Shown here: positions 1 through 14,900 of the stretch, in pieces
Layout of the letters: each line of letters starts with the position of its first letter
How positions within the stretch are numbered: position 1 is the stretch's first letter
Origin: Datnioides undecimradiatus
Taxonomy: Eukaryota; Chordata; Actinopteri; Lobotiformes; Datnioididae
Length of the DNA stretch: 64,000 nucleotides
Direction of reading: 5' to 3'
Assembly (NCBI GenBank): GCA_008933995.1
Contig: WARS01000011.1
Span: forward strand, 14,351,516 to 14,415,515
The notes under the pieces: generated by a model
The model's database searches: none
What the model was told of the DNA's origin: nothing
Seen by the model: only the letters and a program-made list of their open reading frames with translations
Made by a program: the position numbers and the translations under genes

Positions 1-3000
1 GTTTGTTTGTCTTTCAAAACAGGAGGAGGGCCAGAGCACTCTGTTTGGCAATTGTTTAGCCGTGTTATTAGGACAGTAAACTTCCGAGCTGTGCCGGTAT
101 GTGCACCACATGTTGGGCCTTTTTTTTATGTTTCCCATGAGACAACTAAAATGTAAGAGGACCTCCACCTATTCCCACCAGAGGTGATGTAGGGGAGGTA
201 AAGGTCTGCAAAGTGTAGGAGAATTTCATGCACATCATCCATCATTTTCAGCAAGAAAAGTATGAATATGTGTGCTTGTGTCTTTGGAAAAAAAAAAGTT
301 GCATTTGTGTGTTCGTGCATGGGCATGTATGCATCTAAAGGTATGCATTCACTCAAAATTTCTCTCTTTGGGATACCTGACTCACAGATCCTAACACACT
401 TTCCCAGCATCCACCAGCTGGATCTGTTTCTGCCCCTCGGCGGGCCCACTTCCACACTTCCTAAGCAAAAAAGGTGGGAGCTACAGCAGAAGAATGTGTC
501 TTTTCATCAAGGCTGGCGCTGCATGAATATTTCAAACAGGCAACATGATTCCTCAGTGCCACCCGACACAAAGGAGAGGTCTTTGGGTGAGCGCGCGGGT
601 GGGGAGAGCAGAGGTGAGATCCCAGATTGGAGCTTGGCCTCTGGGCACCACCTGCTAGCAGTGACAGACATACAGACAAAGCATTGGAGATGTTCCCATG
701 ACAAAGGTTTGGTTAAACCCTATCTTACCGTATCTGCATGTATCAGTCCCAGGCCTGCCACTGGAACTCACTTTGCTTTGGAAAACCATAAGTACAAGCC
801 CAGGCATGTGCTCGCATTGTTGATTGTGTGTTGTGTGTGTGGCTGGAGAGGATGGGCGAGCCTGTGGACATACCAGGCATTCCAAGTCGGCAATAAAGCC
901 AAATTGAAGTTGGGGGATAAAGCCGGGATGTGTTGAGTGATACCTGGGCAGCTGGGACTGAGAAGGTGGGACAGAGAGGTTTAGGATGGTTGGGAGGTGC
1001 TGACACTACTTTAGGTGAAAAGTGGGGAAAGATTAAGCTGCAGTGAGGACTTTGCCCCATTTTGTGGTCAGACCAACATTAACTAGGTTGTGCTCCAATT
1101 TTGACTCAGAAATAGACAATTATGCCCTCAAAAGTGCAGGATATGACACACTCTGAAAAGACACGAATTTGCCCCAGTTCAGTCTCCCACAAAAAGCTGA
1201 ATTGGTTTAATAAGACTTGAGTGGTTTTGCTGTTTCACTGAGTGAATGTGTATCAAACATCTCTGTCAAATGGTATTGATTCCTGTGCTGTATTACTGCC
1301 AGCACACTGTCATATTGTTATTGTACATGTTCATGGTGGCGACCCTAGTTGTCACGTTGGAATGATATCTCCACATTTGTTTGGGTTTAGAAACCTTTCC
1401 AGTGTGCTGGTTATGGCATTGGCCAAACACAGGCTCTACAGATCCGAAGCAGATAGCAGATACATGGTTGCGCATACTTTTGAAATGCAGGGAACAAAAT
1501 GTTCTTTCAAACATGCTGCACAGAAGGAAATTCTCATATGTCTACAACAATTGTCCACAACGGTGGCTCGCAACTTTTTGTCTGTGACCACTTTAATGTC
1601 TACTCACAACCCCTTTTCACAGGTTGGATACATTTGGAGTTTTTAATAGTTGAGCTGAAACATCTCTTTATCTGATTCTCCAATTGTTTCATTTGAAGGA
1701 TTTTATAGGGTTTATGAGGTAAAACTAATCAGTATGTTACAGGAAACAGCCCTGTGATATGAGTAATCTGAGCTAAATGCTAGTTGCCATGTTTGTTTTG
1801 TGTGTCAGCATGCCAGTATTCATTTAGTAAAACTAAACACTGAGGATGAGGGGGGAAACCATTTGCTTTGCAGATTTTTAGTCATGACCTGGTGATGGTG
1901 CTACCAGAACAGTCAGGGAATGAAAAGTTGTAAGAATTAGTTTTCAATAGTTGTCAAAGCCGCTCTTGTGACCACTTTATCTACATGTAACACACTAAAA
2001 TCTAAACAAATTAGATTTCATAATGGATAAGATGCTTTTATTTTCTTCTATAAAACTTTCTTTCTGTAGCCATTAATATCAGGATGTTATATTTTGCAAG
2101 AGTCACAACTCGACGGCTGTAATTAGTTTCATATAATGCCTTAACATGCTCAATATATCAAGTACAATGCTGAAATGTTGCCCGATGATGTTGGACATGA
2201 CCCCATCTGTTCAGTAACAAATGTTTAACACCTCCGCTGCGCAAATCACTGCACAGCTTGAGCTCCAGTATGTCCAGTTTACTGGACTGCACCTTTCGAA
2301 ATGAACATGTGGTTGATTCAGTTCCAGATCTCTCTGTTGGTGAGTGCAGAGAGCGGCTGAAGGCACGGCTCATTAAGCCACAACACTGGAGCAATTAAAG
2401 CCAATTAAAAGCTTGTTAGGAAACCCAGTGGGCTCCCTGCTGAGACCGATCCTGTAACATGATGCTGGAGAAGAATGGTCCAGTCCGCGGACACAATGTG
2501 GTCATCAGGGCTCACGGGGGGGAGACAATGTTACAGTGTCCACACAGATTTACACTGAATACAATGAATTGAAACTCCTGAGAGATATGTTTTTTTAAAT
2601 TGTTTTATATGCTTGAGCGTAACCTCTTCGCCTAATATCACCAAACGGTTTCACCTGTTGTTCACCTTTTAATTTTCCTCCATTAGAGGACTTTGACTTT
2701 GCACGAGTGAGAAACAGCCTACGTTGTCCTTTTGATGTACTCTGCAGTCCCTCAGTCTCACGCACACTATGCTCTGTTGTGGCAAAGACACAGAGCTCTG
2801 TTGAAGCCCCAAATAAGCCTGCAGCTTTAATAACGGAGCAATTTCCAAAGCTGTGTAATAATAATTCAATGCCCACAGTCAATGGTGGCCTCTCCAACTT
2901 GAGTCTTCTGACATCTGGATGCTCTTCAGATAGTCTCCCTAACATGGCACGGTCAATTCAAAATGAGGCCACGTTTCAAGAGACAACAGAGGGGGCTTTT

Positions 3001-6000
3001 GTCTTGTGGTCTGACAGACTTCCAGGCAATATGTGGACAGGGCAGCCATTTTAAGGTATGTCCTTATGCAATTCGGGGGTTCTTTTTACCCCTGGACAGC
3101 CTAATGTGAGCCAGATTGTTGGTGCTTTGGGGAAAATATAGATCTCATGATTACCAACAATTGACCAATTCATTTGAGACCTCCTTTGACATGGCGTATG
3201 TGCAGCTGCATTTGGGACTGTGGTTATTGTGCGCTTTTGAGCGTGTGTGTGTGTGTGTGTGTGTGTTTAGGCTCGATCACTCCCGCAATAATAAATCAAA
3301 AGAGGCTGGTAGCCCTTAGATCATGTTGGGCCCCATGTTTTGAAGAATGGATTGGCACTCAATATGAGCACTGATTGAGCCACTGAGAGGGTGTTTGGAT
3401 TAGAATGAGCCTATACATTACACAGATGGGGCTCAGCCTAAGTGTGTGTATACATGTGGGGGTGTGTGTGACAGCCAGCGTATTCTTATAAATGCAGTTT
3501 TGGAGACACTCGCTGGCCAGCGTCATTAGATCGAGCCAAATTGTGTGGAGCAGGCAGCACGTGCAAGCAGTGGCATTAAAAACAACAAAGGTCGTGTGAG
3601 GAACGGTTTAAAGGCTCAACAGAGATCACCAGAGTATAGCTGGAAGTTTTTAGCCCACATACCTTCAGATGGGCTGCCATAAAATCTGTTTGGAAAGGAA
3701 AAAAGGAGGCAATAGTGTAACTTTACTGGCTTGAGATGAAGTGCTTGTGTACAAAGGCATTCCAGAAATGCCAGTGGAGATGGAGACTGCCCACAGCCAG
3801 GTAGCTCTCTGAAACATCCTCCAACCTTATCACGGAGGGCTTCACAGCTGGCATACAGCTGATTCCCCGCACTGCTCTGTCTCTATTCACTGACACCAGT
3901 ACTTACAGGCAGCATAATGTAAAATGCATAAACACTGCAGATAACTAAAAAAAATAAATCTGAACCCCCTCCTTCTGCCTTTTATCTTAAACGCATTTTA
4001 TCACCCGCTGCTGCCATGTCCTCAGACAGTCTTAAAGAGGCAACCACAATGTCTGCAGTAAAGTTACATTAGTTTTACTGTATATTGGGTCTGTTAATTA
4101 TTTTTAGAAGTCACACACATTTAAAATGAATGGTATGTGTGCCACATATAAGCATGTGTGAGGTTGACTCAGTTGCATGCTCATAATCACCAAATCAAGC
4201 ACACATTTTCATTGCATCGGCTCAATAAGTGCAGTATTTCAGTAGGACACACTGTCCTTCTGACCATAAGATATGAGGTGAAAGAATAGCATTAGTATAT
4301 GTGCATTTACAAATGTATATTTACACAGTATGCCATATTCAATCAAAGAAAGTGTCCAGATGTGTTGAAATTGTGTTTTTTTAATGAAAAAATCTAGTTA
4401 ACTGTTACTGATTTTCAACAGATCTCTTATTGTTGGTCAGTGGTTGAAGAATACAACAACTCTTGACAGTGGATTGTTTATTACAGTGCAGTTGCTTTTA
4501 GTTTTCATTTTCTTTTCCTAATATGACATTTTTGCTCAAAAGCTATTTGTCTGGTCTGTGAGTTGTGGTTCTTTGAGTTTATATAGGCTCTTATCATTGG
4601 TCAGACTCCATCTAAGAAAACAACATTCCAGCAGCATCAACAATGTTTCCTACCATTTTAACCCTTAAAAGATCGCCTCTTGTTCCCCTGCCTGTTAGCG
4701 TGCGATTCCTTGATCCTCCTGTAACATGAAGCCTGTGCAGCGAGCCGGACCACATGGGGAGTGCGATGTTGTGAGGTGAGGTATTTTTCGACTGGGAGAC
4801 GGATATATAATGCATTCCAGACACTCTGGCCGCACACGGCTTTCTCCCCTGCTACCTATAGGCATCAATCCTCTCCCCTTTCGCCAGAACAATAAACCCA
4901 CTGCCACTAAGGAAGAACTCATTTCAGATCCCCAAACACAACTACCTCTTCTGTTGCTTCCTGGGGCCTGTGGAGAGGGATCCCAACATGGTCTGTTGGC
5001 ATGAAGTGGGTCTCTAAACATGTTTTCTGACCCATAAACATCAACCCTTGACCCAAAATTTACAGCCTTGTACCCACTTCCACAAGTTCAAGACTCATAA
5101 CTTTTTGGAATTGACCTTTAGCTCACCCACAGAGCAAACATGGACTCTAAATCTTCTCCCAATCACCCAAAAAAAGTTTCCACTGGTTCTCCGATACATG
5201 ACCTCTACATGATCACCTCGTATAAAGACGTTTCTAGTGATTCTTCTACATGGAGGTCTAAGCTGTTTTAACTGAGTTGCATAACTGGGATGATACTCAG
5301 GTTTCTGTCTACAATGAGGCCCAGATGGAAGATGATGTGTGTTTTTAAAAACAAAACTCACTGGGGACCTGTGTTCCTCCCCTCTCATCTCCTCCTGCAC
5401 TTCCTAACCTCTCTCCTCCATCTTTTCCTCATCTCCTCCACGCAGCATTAGGAAGCACCAATCAAGTTTGAGACTAAAACAAAGATGACCTCTGCATAAG
5501 CGTCTCTTCCCACCTTTTCAGCGCTCGTAGAGGGATGCAGAGATGTATGTGAAAGACAGAGTGCTGAGATAATTCTCATAATTAATGTACAGGAGGTGCA
5601 AAGAAATCGACATTGTTAGTTTTATTATCAACTCGCATGCCCTTTCCTCCCACATTTGAGCGTAATTCTCAGTGATGTTCATTTGCAAAGCAGCCTTTCT
5701 CCTGTGTCATTTTGTCATTTTTCTCTCCCTCTTTCTCTCTTCATTAAATCAGTTTCAGTGAATGTTATTATGTCGCCGCTGACTCACCCAACAGAGCCAG
5801 AAGCGAGTGGGGGTGGCAAGTTAATTTCATATATTTCTTTATTTTACTAAAAGCAGATCAGTTTGCTCATACCTCTTCAGACTGCTGTTAAAAAACAACG
5901 GATTGACAGCTCTCCCCGTGCGGCTGTGCGATACTAACACTCGGCCTTCATTTAACAGGAATGCACGGGTGGAAGCATGTCTGCATGTGTGTCTCAGCTT

Positions 6001-9000
6001 CCCCACATCGTTCCAATGTTCTTCCCTCTTTCATCCCTCCATTTTTTGTTTTAATTCCTCTCTTCCAAGGCATCTGATCCTGCAGACCTTCAGATATGTG
6101 AGAGCTGATGGTGCATTCTTCTCCTCCAGGCTGGAGAGCTTTGAACTGAGCTGCATGAGACAGAGCCAGCAAGGTCAAACTGAGCTCTACTGGGCTGCAT
6201 TTTACCCATATTGTACTTGCATTAAAATGTCTTTAAATGGCGTTTTACAATAACAATTTATCAAATGACAATGTGAAAACACTGTGACAATTTCATAGGG
6301 GTCACTGACAGTGATGAACCTACAAAGATCACCCGAATCTGGGGTTTTAGTTTAGTTTTGGTTCACTGCCATTGCTCTCGCAGTGTTGTTTTAAGCTGTA
6401 CAAGGCAACTGTGTGTAAATGTCAAAGACATACATCTGTGAGACTGAAAACTCAGAGGGCAGGATGCTGGAAATCACCATAGCAGCGATCTCTACAGCAC
6501 AGTGGCTCCTCATCCTTGTCACTTTTTTGTGCAGCAAGCGTGAAAAGATGTTAAATCTCAACAAGCATCAAGTAACTGCAGTTTCGTGTTATCATAACTG
6601 TGATATTGGGACAAACTTTGGACAAGAATACCTCTGGGTGAAGGATGCAAAGAGTGGCCTAAAAGCATTAATGCTACACTTGACTAGACCACACTCGCTG
6701 GCCCCAACACCCCGAACTACCTCTGAGACTTTGTCCTCTTTAAGTTTCTGGGAGCTGCACTCAAAACTTTCTTTTATTGACCTACTTTCGAGGTGGTGCA
6801 TGGATGATATATGGAGCAGGCCTTTTTGGAGAACAGGGCTAACCGAGTTGGTGGGGGTTGTAGGGGGCTGCAGCGTTGCATACCTCTGTGTATGTACAAG
6901 GAGTAGCCTTTCACCTCTCAAGCTCTGTGCTGCCTTTGTCTCTGCAGAGGAGAACATAAATCACCAGAAGTCGAGCGCAGGAATCAACAGTCACACAAAA
7001 ATCTAAATGAATAGAGAAAGAGGAGGGGTGAGGTGAGTTGAGAGGTAGAAGCTCTGCAGAGGGATTTTCTTCGGTTGCTAAATCCAGAGATTCATTCTGA
7101 AAATAAGTGCCAATTCACAATCTCCTGCTCCACCCCCGTATATATGTGAGTGCAGAGGCAGGATTTATGTTAAATCTACAACATGTTCAACTCACAAGTC
7201 TGGCAAGCGGCTTGAAGGCGGAGCGAGGACGAGACAAAGATAAAGCAAAACAGAGAAGAGAAAAACAATCCACTTTCCTTTGCAGGCTTACCCCTAATCA
7301 GCTCTGCAGAAGGAAAACACAGACAGGAGTCATCTGGAAAAAGAATGTGTGAAAGTCCGACCTTTCAAAGAAAAGCCTCCGGCATCATTTACTGTTTTGT
7401 CACACAAAGGTGCAGAGTTAAAGGGTTCTCTCTTGACCTTTAACCCCTTTTTCACCAGCATGTCAAAAACAACTGACATGTTCTTCTTTTAATTGTCGTC
7501 AGAAGACAAAGGAGTGCTTGTACAGATGTACAAAGTGTACAAAGATTTAAAAGTTAGATTAAAAGATTAACTTTAGTCCCAGCATGAATAAAGAACAATT
7601 TGTTTCTTAAGTCTTTAGTTTCATAATGCATCACTGTTTCTCAATTTGTTTTGCAAAGTGTTGACTTATGTCTTTTCTCTCAGTCACTCAATCAGTCATT
7701 CAAACTTAATTTGTAAAGCCCCTTTAGTAGTAGCCACCACAGTGCTTCACCAGTGAGTGACAAACATATACACAATTTAAAATTAAATAGCGTCATAATG
7801 AGACAAAAGAGATAGCAGGCAAAAATCCAGATGAGAAGTGTGGGTTTGAAATTCAACTCTTTCGGCGACGCTCAGACGCTCAGGCTGCGTGTGTCGGCTG
7901 CGTTTAGTTTACATAATGTTTCAACCCTCATTTAACATGAAAATACTGTAAGTAAACTTGCCTGGGCTTTACATACAGTAGAGTCATTCCACTACTTTTA
8001 GTGTGATTCCCTGAGCAGCTCTCAAATGAACCATTTAAAACTAACATTCCCAGTACAGCAGCCCTCCATTCAGTGTCTTATCCTCCCACTGTAATACCAT
8101 CTGAATTAAATAACCATTTTATTAATAAGAATTAGATTAACATGTTTTCAGTAAAATCCTCCAAGCTCTGTCTTTAAGTTGCCTTTTTACCCGCAATACC
8201 ATTAGCGATTAGTATTCTGCATCTTAAATGTGCATCCTGTGGGTTAAATGTGTATAATGTATCATAGAAAGGTGGTCATGTAATGTACACCATGTCGACA
8301 TGAGCACATTTAATCGCTCATCTTCAACCACAGCTGCCGCTCTCAGAGCTGTAGATTAGATTTGATGATGGTTATCTGCCATTGCAACACACACAGAAAC
8401 ACACACACTCTGAGCACACAGCAACATGTCCCGGCAGGTGTCGATCGTGTACACTGGGATGTATTACATGCTGTCACTGTGCCATTACATAAGACTTTTC
8501 AGAAGAGGGCAAAGCATTCTTACAAGCTGATTCACAGGCGTAAAACATTATAAAAAATGGAAATGAGTAGTCTGCTGAGTGCGACGTGGACGCAGGAGCG
8601 AATCTGGAGCCTGTAAATCAATTTAAGACCTGAGTAGGACCAGGACAGGTGTGAGCAGCTTCCCAGGTGCACCTCCACAGGCCATGTAGTACCAGTAATC
8701 AGTAGTCAAAGGTGGTAATGACAGGGTGCTGTTGTCAGAGAGCTGTATGCACTCACACGCACACTCACGCAGAAGCACAAACATTTATAACTCAGAAAGA
8801 CACTTGCACGCACAGTCAAACTTATCACAACAGTGTGTCTATCCCCGTCGACCACTCAGACATTTTCACACCTCTTTCAGTGACTATCTCAGAGGTCAGC
8901 GCGTACACAATAAACTCAAACAGCAGCTGTGCGGTTATATAAGCAGCTCCCAACCTGTCTGCAAACCTGCTGACCTCTAGCCATAATGGTCAGATCAAAG

Positions 9001-11480
9001 GTCAACCAACACTTAAAAACAAAGGCAGGATGCAAACCATATTGTTTTTGTCTATAAGCTTGAATCCTCTGCGTGGGCATCGCCCATGGCAGCCGTTATC
9101 TGCCATCTGACAGTTGGGGTTGCTAGGAGGCACATTTTCAACTGCACTGGTGCATTAATGTGTGGAGCACAACAAGCCTGCACAACCATGGTTATATAGA
9201 TGTGTAACCAGAACTTCTGGATGTTGTTCCAGAAGTAATAAAAGCTATTTCAAAATTTAAATTTGTAACGTGAAAAAACTCACAATACTGTTGCTCAATC
9301 AAACTTTCTGTTTTTGGCAGCTTTAAATAAATATCATCCCCATAAGCCCTAGAAAATTAAAAGACAGAGCTCAAAAACAGAGGCACGTCAATGCACAAGT
9401 CCTGGGCTTACAGCTAGATTTGATGTGAATCACAAGAAATGCAAAAGCAAAGGCAGAGATTACAGTTTAAAACCGATTGCAATTATATAACTGCCTGCAA
9501 TGCCTTGCTGGTAAAACTGGAATCACTGAAGCTTTAGTGTTGCAAGCTCACAAAGTAATTGTTGTATAACTTTGTTAAAAGCAGAAAGGTTTCAATTTCT
9601 ATTTGCAGTTGCTGAAGCAGATGCCATGTTTGAGAATGAAGCCCAGGAACAAGCTTTAGCTGTTGCAAAAAAGGATGAAAGAGATTCTGACCGGAGATTG
9701 GCATCATGACTTCGTTTTACCCACAACAATGTTAGATTTCCTCCCCTTTCAAAATTCAACATTTCAGTGGTTCCACCATGTTTTTAAATTCAGGCTAATT
9801 AGATTCAACGAGTTTCCTTAGCTTAGCATTAGCACTGATTATAACTCTTACAGCCCCTGCATACTCAGTGTGGTGTTTGTGCCACAGTACAGAAAAGAGG
9901 TAGTATAGCCAGGTCAGCTGTCACTTCTTCAATAGTCTAGTTGTGGTGATGGCAGATGACAACACTGACAAAACTGATAATAACTTTTAAGTTCACTTCT
10001 ATACATATGTAGTCATATTGCTCAAAATCACAGGTGGGATTGAGAAAGGGTAGACAACTCCTGAAAATAAATAAAACTTCAATCATAAAATTTCTTCTTT
10101 TTTACAACTTAAGAAAATTACAAAATAAAAAATTCATTTTCAAATAGTCTCGGGTCACATTTGTGCCGGGTCTGTCAAAAGAATAGATTAATGTAAGAGA
10201 TGTGTGAACGGTTACGTGACTCAAAGCAGCCTAAAGTCAACTCTCAGCCCACGGACAGATGAAATGAACATTTGCCACCTGTGTGTTCTTATCTTGAGCT
10301 TCTGATAATCTGGGGGGGGTGGGGTACCACGTCTGTCACGGACTACAGGTATGTTGGGACACGCAGCTGTTGGCTTTCACTTTGGGTGTGGTAACAGTGC
10401 TGGCACACTGTGTCCTCAGCACAGACAAAGAATGCAAATGCTGCACTCGAAAAACCACCCCATACTTAGCGCCAACACCGAATACCTCTCGACTAGCGCT
10501 GCCCTTTTTTCCGCTCAAAATTTCCCTCATGGCGATGTCAGAAGTGTAGCGAAGCGAACAGTGAGTGGATCTGGCCTCTGGTCTAGCCAGGATGTCATTA
10601 TGAGATACCAGCGTCACCGCATGCTATTTTTAACTCTGTCCTTTCCCAATTAGACCACAGTCACAGCCAGCGAGCCAGGTTTCATGTGTGTGTTTGTGTA
10701 TGTCTGTGTGACCCTGAAGTCGAGTTGGTTACGTATCGGGGGGCAAACTGTCTAGCAGCTTGTCTCAAACACATCTCATATATGCCTGCTGATTACAGGC
10801 CCTGTCAGAGCTTATTCAACGCTGCTGCAGTGGAAAGCTCTTGTCCCCAAGATGCTGTGAGCATATGGAGCACTCAGTATAAAGGCACAACCACGGAGAC
10901 CATCCTCTGTGACCCTGCTGACTGAAAACACACACCAGGCCTAATCTGCTGGGCCTCTATAAACCACAGAGCAAACAGGACCCCTGACACAGGAGCTGCA
11001 CTGAGGAAATAATGAGTTGTGGCCACATAGAATAAGTAAATAAAAAAGTACCTGAGCTGCATAAAGGAGTTTATCAGTAGTTTTGCAGGTAGATCTACTG
11101 GACCAATGGACCATTTATTATTATCTATGTATGTGAAATCACTGTTTATAGAAATAAAAGGCAAAATATAAATGATAAAATAATATAATCGCAACATCCT
11201 TCTACTGAAATTTGACAAACAATAATATCACTATAGTATAAAGGTTAATTAAGACATGAAATCATGACATTCACGCAGGGAACTTAATATTCAAGTCCTG
11301 TGAAAGTATATAAGGCATAGCCGTCATGTAAGAGCGGCTCTACACCCTCGCTCAGTGCTGACAGGTCCTCAGCAGCCCTCAGTGCCACAGCTAACACTCA
11401 TGCCAGATTGACATCCTCGATCTTACGTAACCTCCTTAAATTCTCCAGCCACCACCTCCGCAGCAGAGCTCAGTGTCGAG
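1..11480. other. Intergenic DNA without recognisable genes
   Basis: Open frames are all short (at most 224 codons, 262-936 plus) and read like chance translations: they mix His/Cys/Ser-rich stretches, overlap frames on the other strand and lack fitting splice sites. The 195-codon frame at 6419-7006 is likewise of no known family. I see a GT repeat at 3243-3266 and otherwise unique-looking sequence. A role as regulatory DNA of a neighbouring gene is possible but not shown. Confidence 0.6.
3243..3266. repeat. (GT)n microsatellite
   Basis: About 12 uninterrupted GT units in non-genic DNA. Confidence 0.95.
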
Positions 11481-11499
11481 AAAAAAAAAAAAAAAAAAA
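11481..11499. repeat. Poly(A) tract of 19
   Basis: Uninterrupted A run; no retroposed gene body recognised before it. Confidence 0.9.
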
Positions 11500-11929
11500 G
11501 CTTTTGTCTCTGAACAAAGCCAAAACACCACATCTGTCAGCAACACTAATTTGTTTCGAATTCCTCTTTTTATCCTTTTACATCGATACCAAGCACGACC
11601 CGGGCAGGCTTAATGACCTACAGCACGGAGAAGAAAAGTCAGTTGCCAGGCAATTGTGTTTGTATAGACTGTGGGTTCCGCTCAAGGGAAGAAGCTATGG
11701 GTGGCGAGAGGAGGAGGAGAGAGGTGAGAGGATGTGGGGAGGACAGTCGTGGCTTGGCACAAGCCGCTGTGGGTGAGCGTCGGCCCTCGTTGGCTGGCTG
11801 GTGGAGGACATCATGCTATACAGTCCTGCATTTGAAGGCTTTTATAGAGTGAGAGTGAAGGAGGGAGAGAGTGATCATTATGGCTCCTGGAATAGCATAA
11901 TTAGAGAGAAAGGACCTGCTCTCTCAGTG

Positions 11930-11930
<1 letters not shown>

Positions 11931-11984
<54 letters not shown>

Positions 11985-11992
11985 ATGTGTGT
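11931..11992. repeat. (GT)n microsatellite
   Basis: About 23 uninterrupted GT units (11937-11983) flanked by short TA and GCATGTGTGT pieces. Confidence 0.95.
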
Positions 11993-14900
11993 AGGAGTGT
12001 TGTTTTTCTCTTCCTCTGGGGGGTAAAAATAGCCCCAGGTACATTTATGTAACACTGCTTTTTGATTGTGACTCCTCACAAATGGTGGATTTCTGTTAGT
12101 GTTGTCAAGTTTATACAGACCAGAATCACATATCACTGTTTGCTTCAAGAGGTTTGTACAGCATACCATCTGCCCAAGACACTCAATTCTGTGTGACTGA
12201 ATGGTTAAGCCATAAAAAAATATGGATTTGAATATTTAACTGGAATCATGTCGTTTCAATAGAGAGCTGGGACAAGCTCCTACAGCATATATACAATATA
12301 CAGTGCAGATGTTTTTAATAATGATCATTTTAAAGGCCCCTGGCAGAGTTTTTGACCACTAGTCGGGTTATGGAGCAATGTTTATTTTGTGTTTTGATTG
12401 TATATTGTGCACACACAGACACAAGGACTCAATGATGCAATGCCCTTTCTTACTGCCAGTTTCAGGCTATTCCAGTAGCACGTTTCGTCTTACTTAAATC
12501 GGAAGCATTGAGCGTTGAGGACTGAAAACCGCCAGTTTACAACAACACAACTATATAAGATGATATAGTTTCCATAGAAACAACTTTTTACCTCAGTGTC
12601 TCTGCAGGTTTTCTGTGGCTGAATAGATTGTAATGCAGCTCCATGCTACCTTCATGGGGATGGGTCATCAGAGTGTCATGTTTAAAATTTAAGTTTAAGA
12701 CTTTTTGAATGTTTTATTTGTTCATTACTCATAAATATAATTTATATTCACCTGGATGTTTTGCTCTTTGGGAAACTAATGATAATGTACTTTTAACTGC
12801 CCAGTTGAATCTAATCTGTTATTGATATTCAATTACATGTTTTTTTTAATTATGTAAGACAGAATAATGATCAGCTTTAATATTCAGGAAAATCAATCAG
12901 CCTATGTTTTATTTGATGGGTGGCAGTAACAGTCACTTATTTCTAGAATTATGTAGCCACGCAGGTAATTGTTTAAACTACTTTCTATTGTGGAGGTACT
13001 GTCTGTGATTCTTTTTTTTTTTTTTTAAAGTCCTTTTACAACACTTTTTTTTTACAAACTAAGACCTATACACTGTGTTTTTATTTCAGGTGGTCGGGGC
13101 ATTTAAGTTCATTTTGTGCTTAAAATAGTCGAGACATTGTTTGGAGGTTTTATTTATTCAAAAAGTCTAAACAGTATGGTAATGATTAATGATAATAAAG
13201 ATCTTTAGGGTAGTCATATTAGTGTTCCTGTCTGTAAATGCAGGAAACATTTTATCAGCATCTCTCAAACAAAAATTCAATGGGCCTTGATTGAAATTAG
13301 TCCATAAGGTAAACACCAGATGGATGAAGTAGCCTAATCACCGCACCTCATCAAGAGAATGTGGATTTGATAGCGGTTAAACACACATCAAGGCTGCGTT
13401 CAGGAAATAGGAAGTGAACACTTAGTGCAGCCGTGAACGGCAAATTGATTTTCTCCTCAGAACAAAAGCATAATCATACTGTTTCCAAATTTAGTGCGCC
13501 GCCATTTCCGTTAACAAAGAGCAGATTAAACGCTTACAACTGCTCATACGCATACTCGCAAGTGTGCAGACACGCTTTAACACACGTTGTGAGATAATTG
13601 CATACATGCATGAGTGTGTTTTTTCACACACACCGCCACTCTCTGCCATCAGCTTGACTTGATTAGCTGTTGCGGTGTGTGCAACCGCTCGGCTGATGAA
13701 AGACAAGAAGCTGGATCTGTCACTGCCACACGGGCATTACAAGCACAGCAGTTTACACAACAATGGAGCACTAAAGTTGGCCTTCATTAGAGGGATTAGA
13801 AGACTAATCTAAAACACTGTTCAAGTCTCTCATCCCAAACCTTAAACAGCCTCTCTAGGGGGGCCCTTCCCTCCTACAGCAACCATAACATCTCAGACTT
13901 CAAACACTCCATCTGTAACCCCAACCTCTGGGTGCTATCCCCTCTCTCGTCGACCCCTATCTCAGAGTGCAGGGGGTGATGGACCCCATGTGATGGTGCA
14001 GCTGTGGAATGATTTATTGCTGGGTTAATTGTTGGGTGAATGGGAATCATACCCATAGGCTGCTAACTCTGGTTTGATTACGGGTTCACCTGCTATCAGA
14101 TTGTTGCCTACAGTTCATTAGCTCCTTAATGGGGCTGATGCCTCCCCCCGCCCTTCCTGGACAACCAAGGGGCCTTGGAGGGAAAGGTTAGAGTCTGGGG
14201 AATAGCGTGTGTGCTGCTCTATTGCAGTAATTAAAGGTCATTTGTTTTGGACTTCCTGCGCTGACCAGCTGCATGGTGTCTGTCCACCATAAAGCTGCGA
14301 GGATCAACAGGCCTTGAACAGTCTTCTGATGACTGTGACCCTCAACCCTGTTATTCTGTTTGATGTGGTTTCAAGAGTCACTTAACCCACATTTACAACA
14401 AAAAAGAGCATTTTTTTTCTTATTTACCCCTGTTGCTATCTAGCCATGCAAATAGTTTTGGTTCGCGATGATTGATAGGAATTTTGTTTGTGCTGCTCAA
14501 AATATCACATGAAAACATCTCGACAGAAATGCGTCTTCCCATTACTGCAATTATACATTTTTGTGAGTTTAACACTTTGAGAAAGAGTGTCCCACAATCA
14601 GACAGATCAAAACAACACCAGACCATCCATCCACACAACAATAGAATCGCTATCAGATCATGAAAACGTGAGTTTTTTAAAAGGAAAGGAAGAGACAGAG
14701 TTTGCAAGTCCAAAAACATAGAGGTGTTTGTGCTCAGTAGGTTAAATAAACCAGTACAGATGGGCACACCTTCTGAAAAAGAGTGTTTGGATTTCCAGTG
14801 TGTCTCAATGTGGAATTTCAGAACCTTTGGAGCAACATTAGTTTTAACAGAATAAGGTCATTTGAGTTTAAGTTTTGATCTATTTTGTCATCCTTCTGTC

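Noticed and set aside
262..936. 224-codon plus-strand open frame
   Set aside because: Longest frame in the left part, but its composition is Cys/His/Gly/Ser-rich without any domain, it overlaps several minus-strand frames, and no acceptor/donor pair or homologue is apparent.
6419..7006. 195-codon plus-strand open frame
   Set aside because: Starts with ATG, but reads like chance translation with scattered hydrophobic stretches. No family recognised; no supporting splice sites or neighbouring exons.
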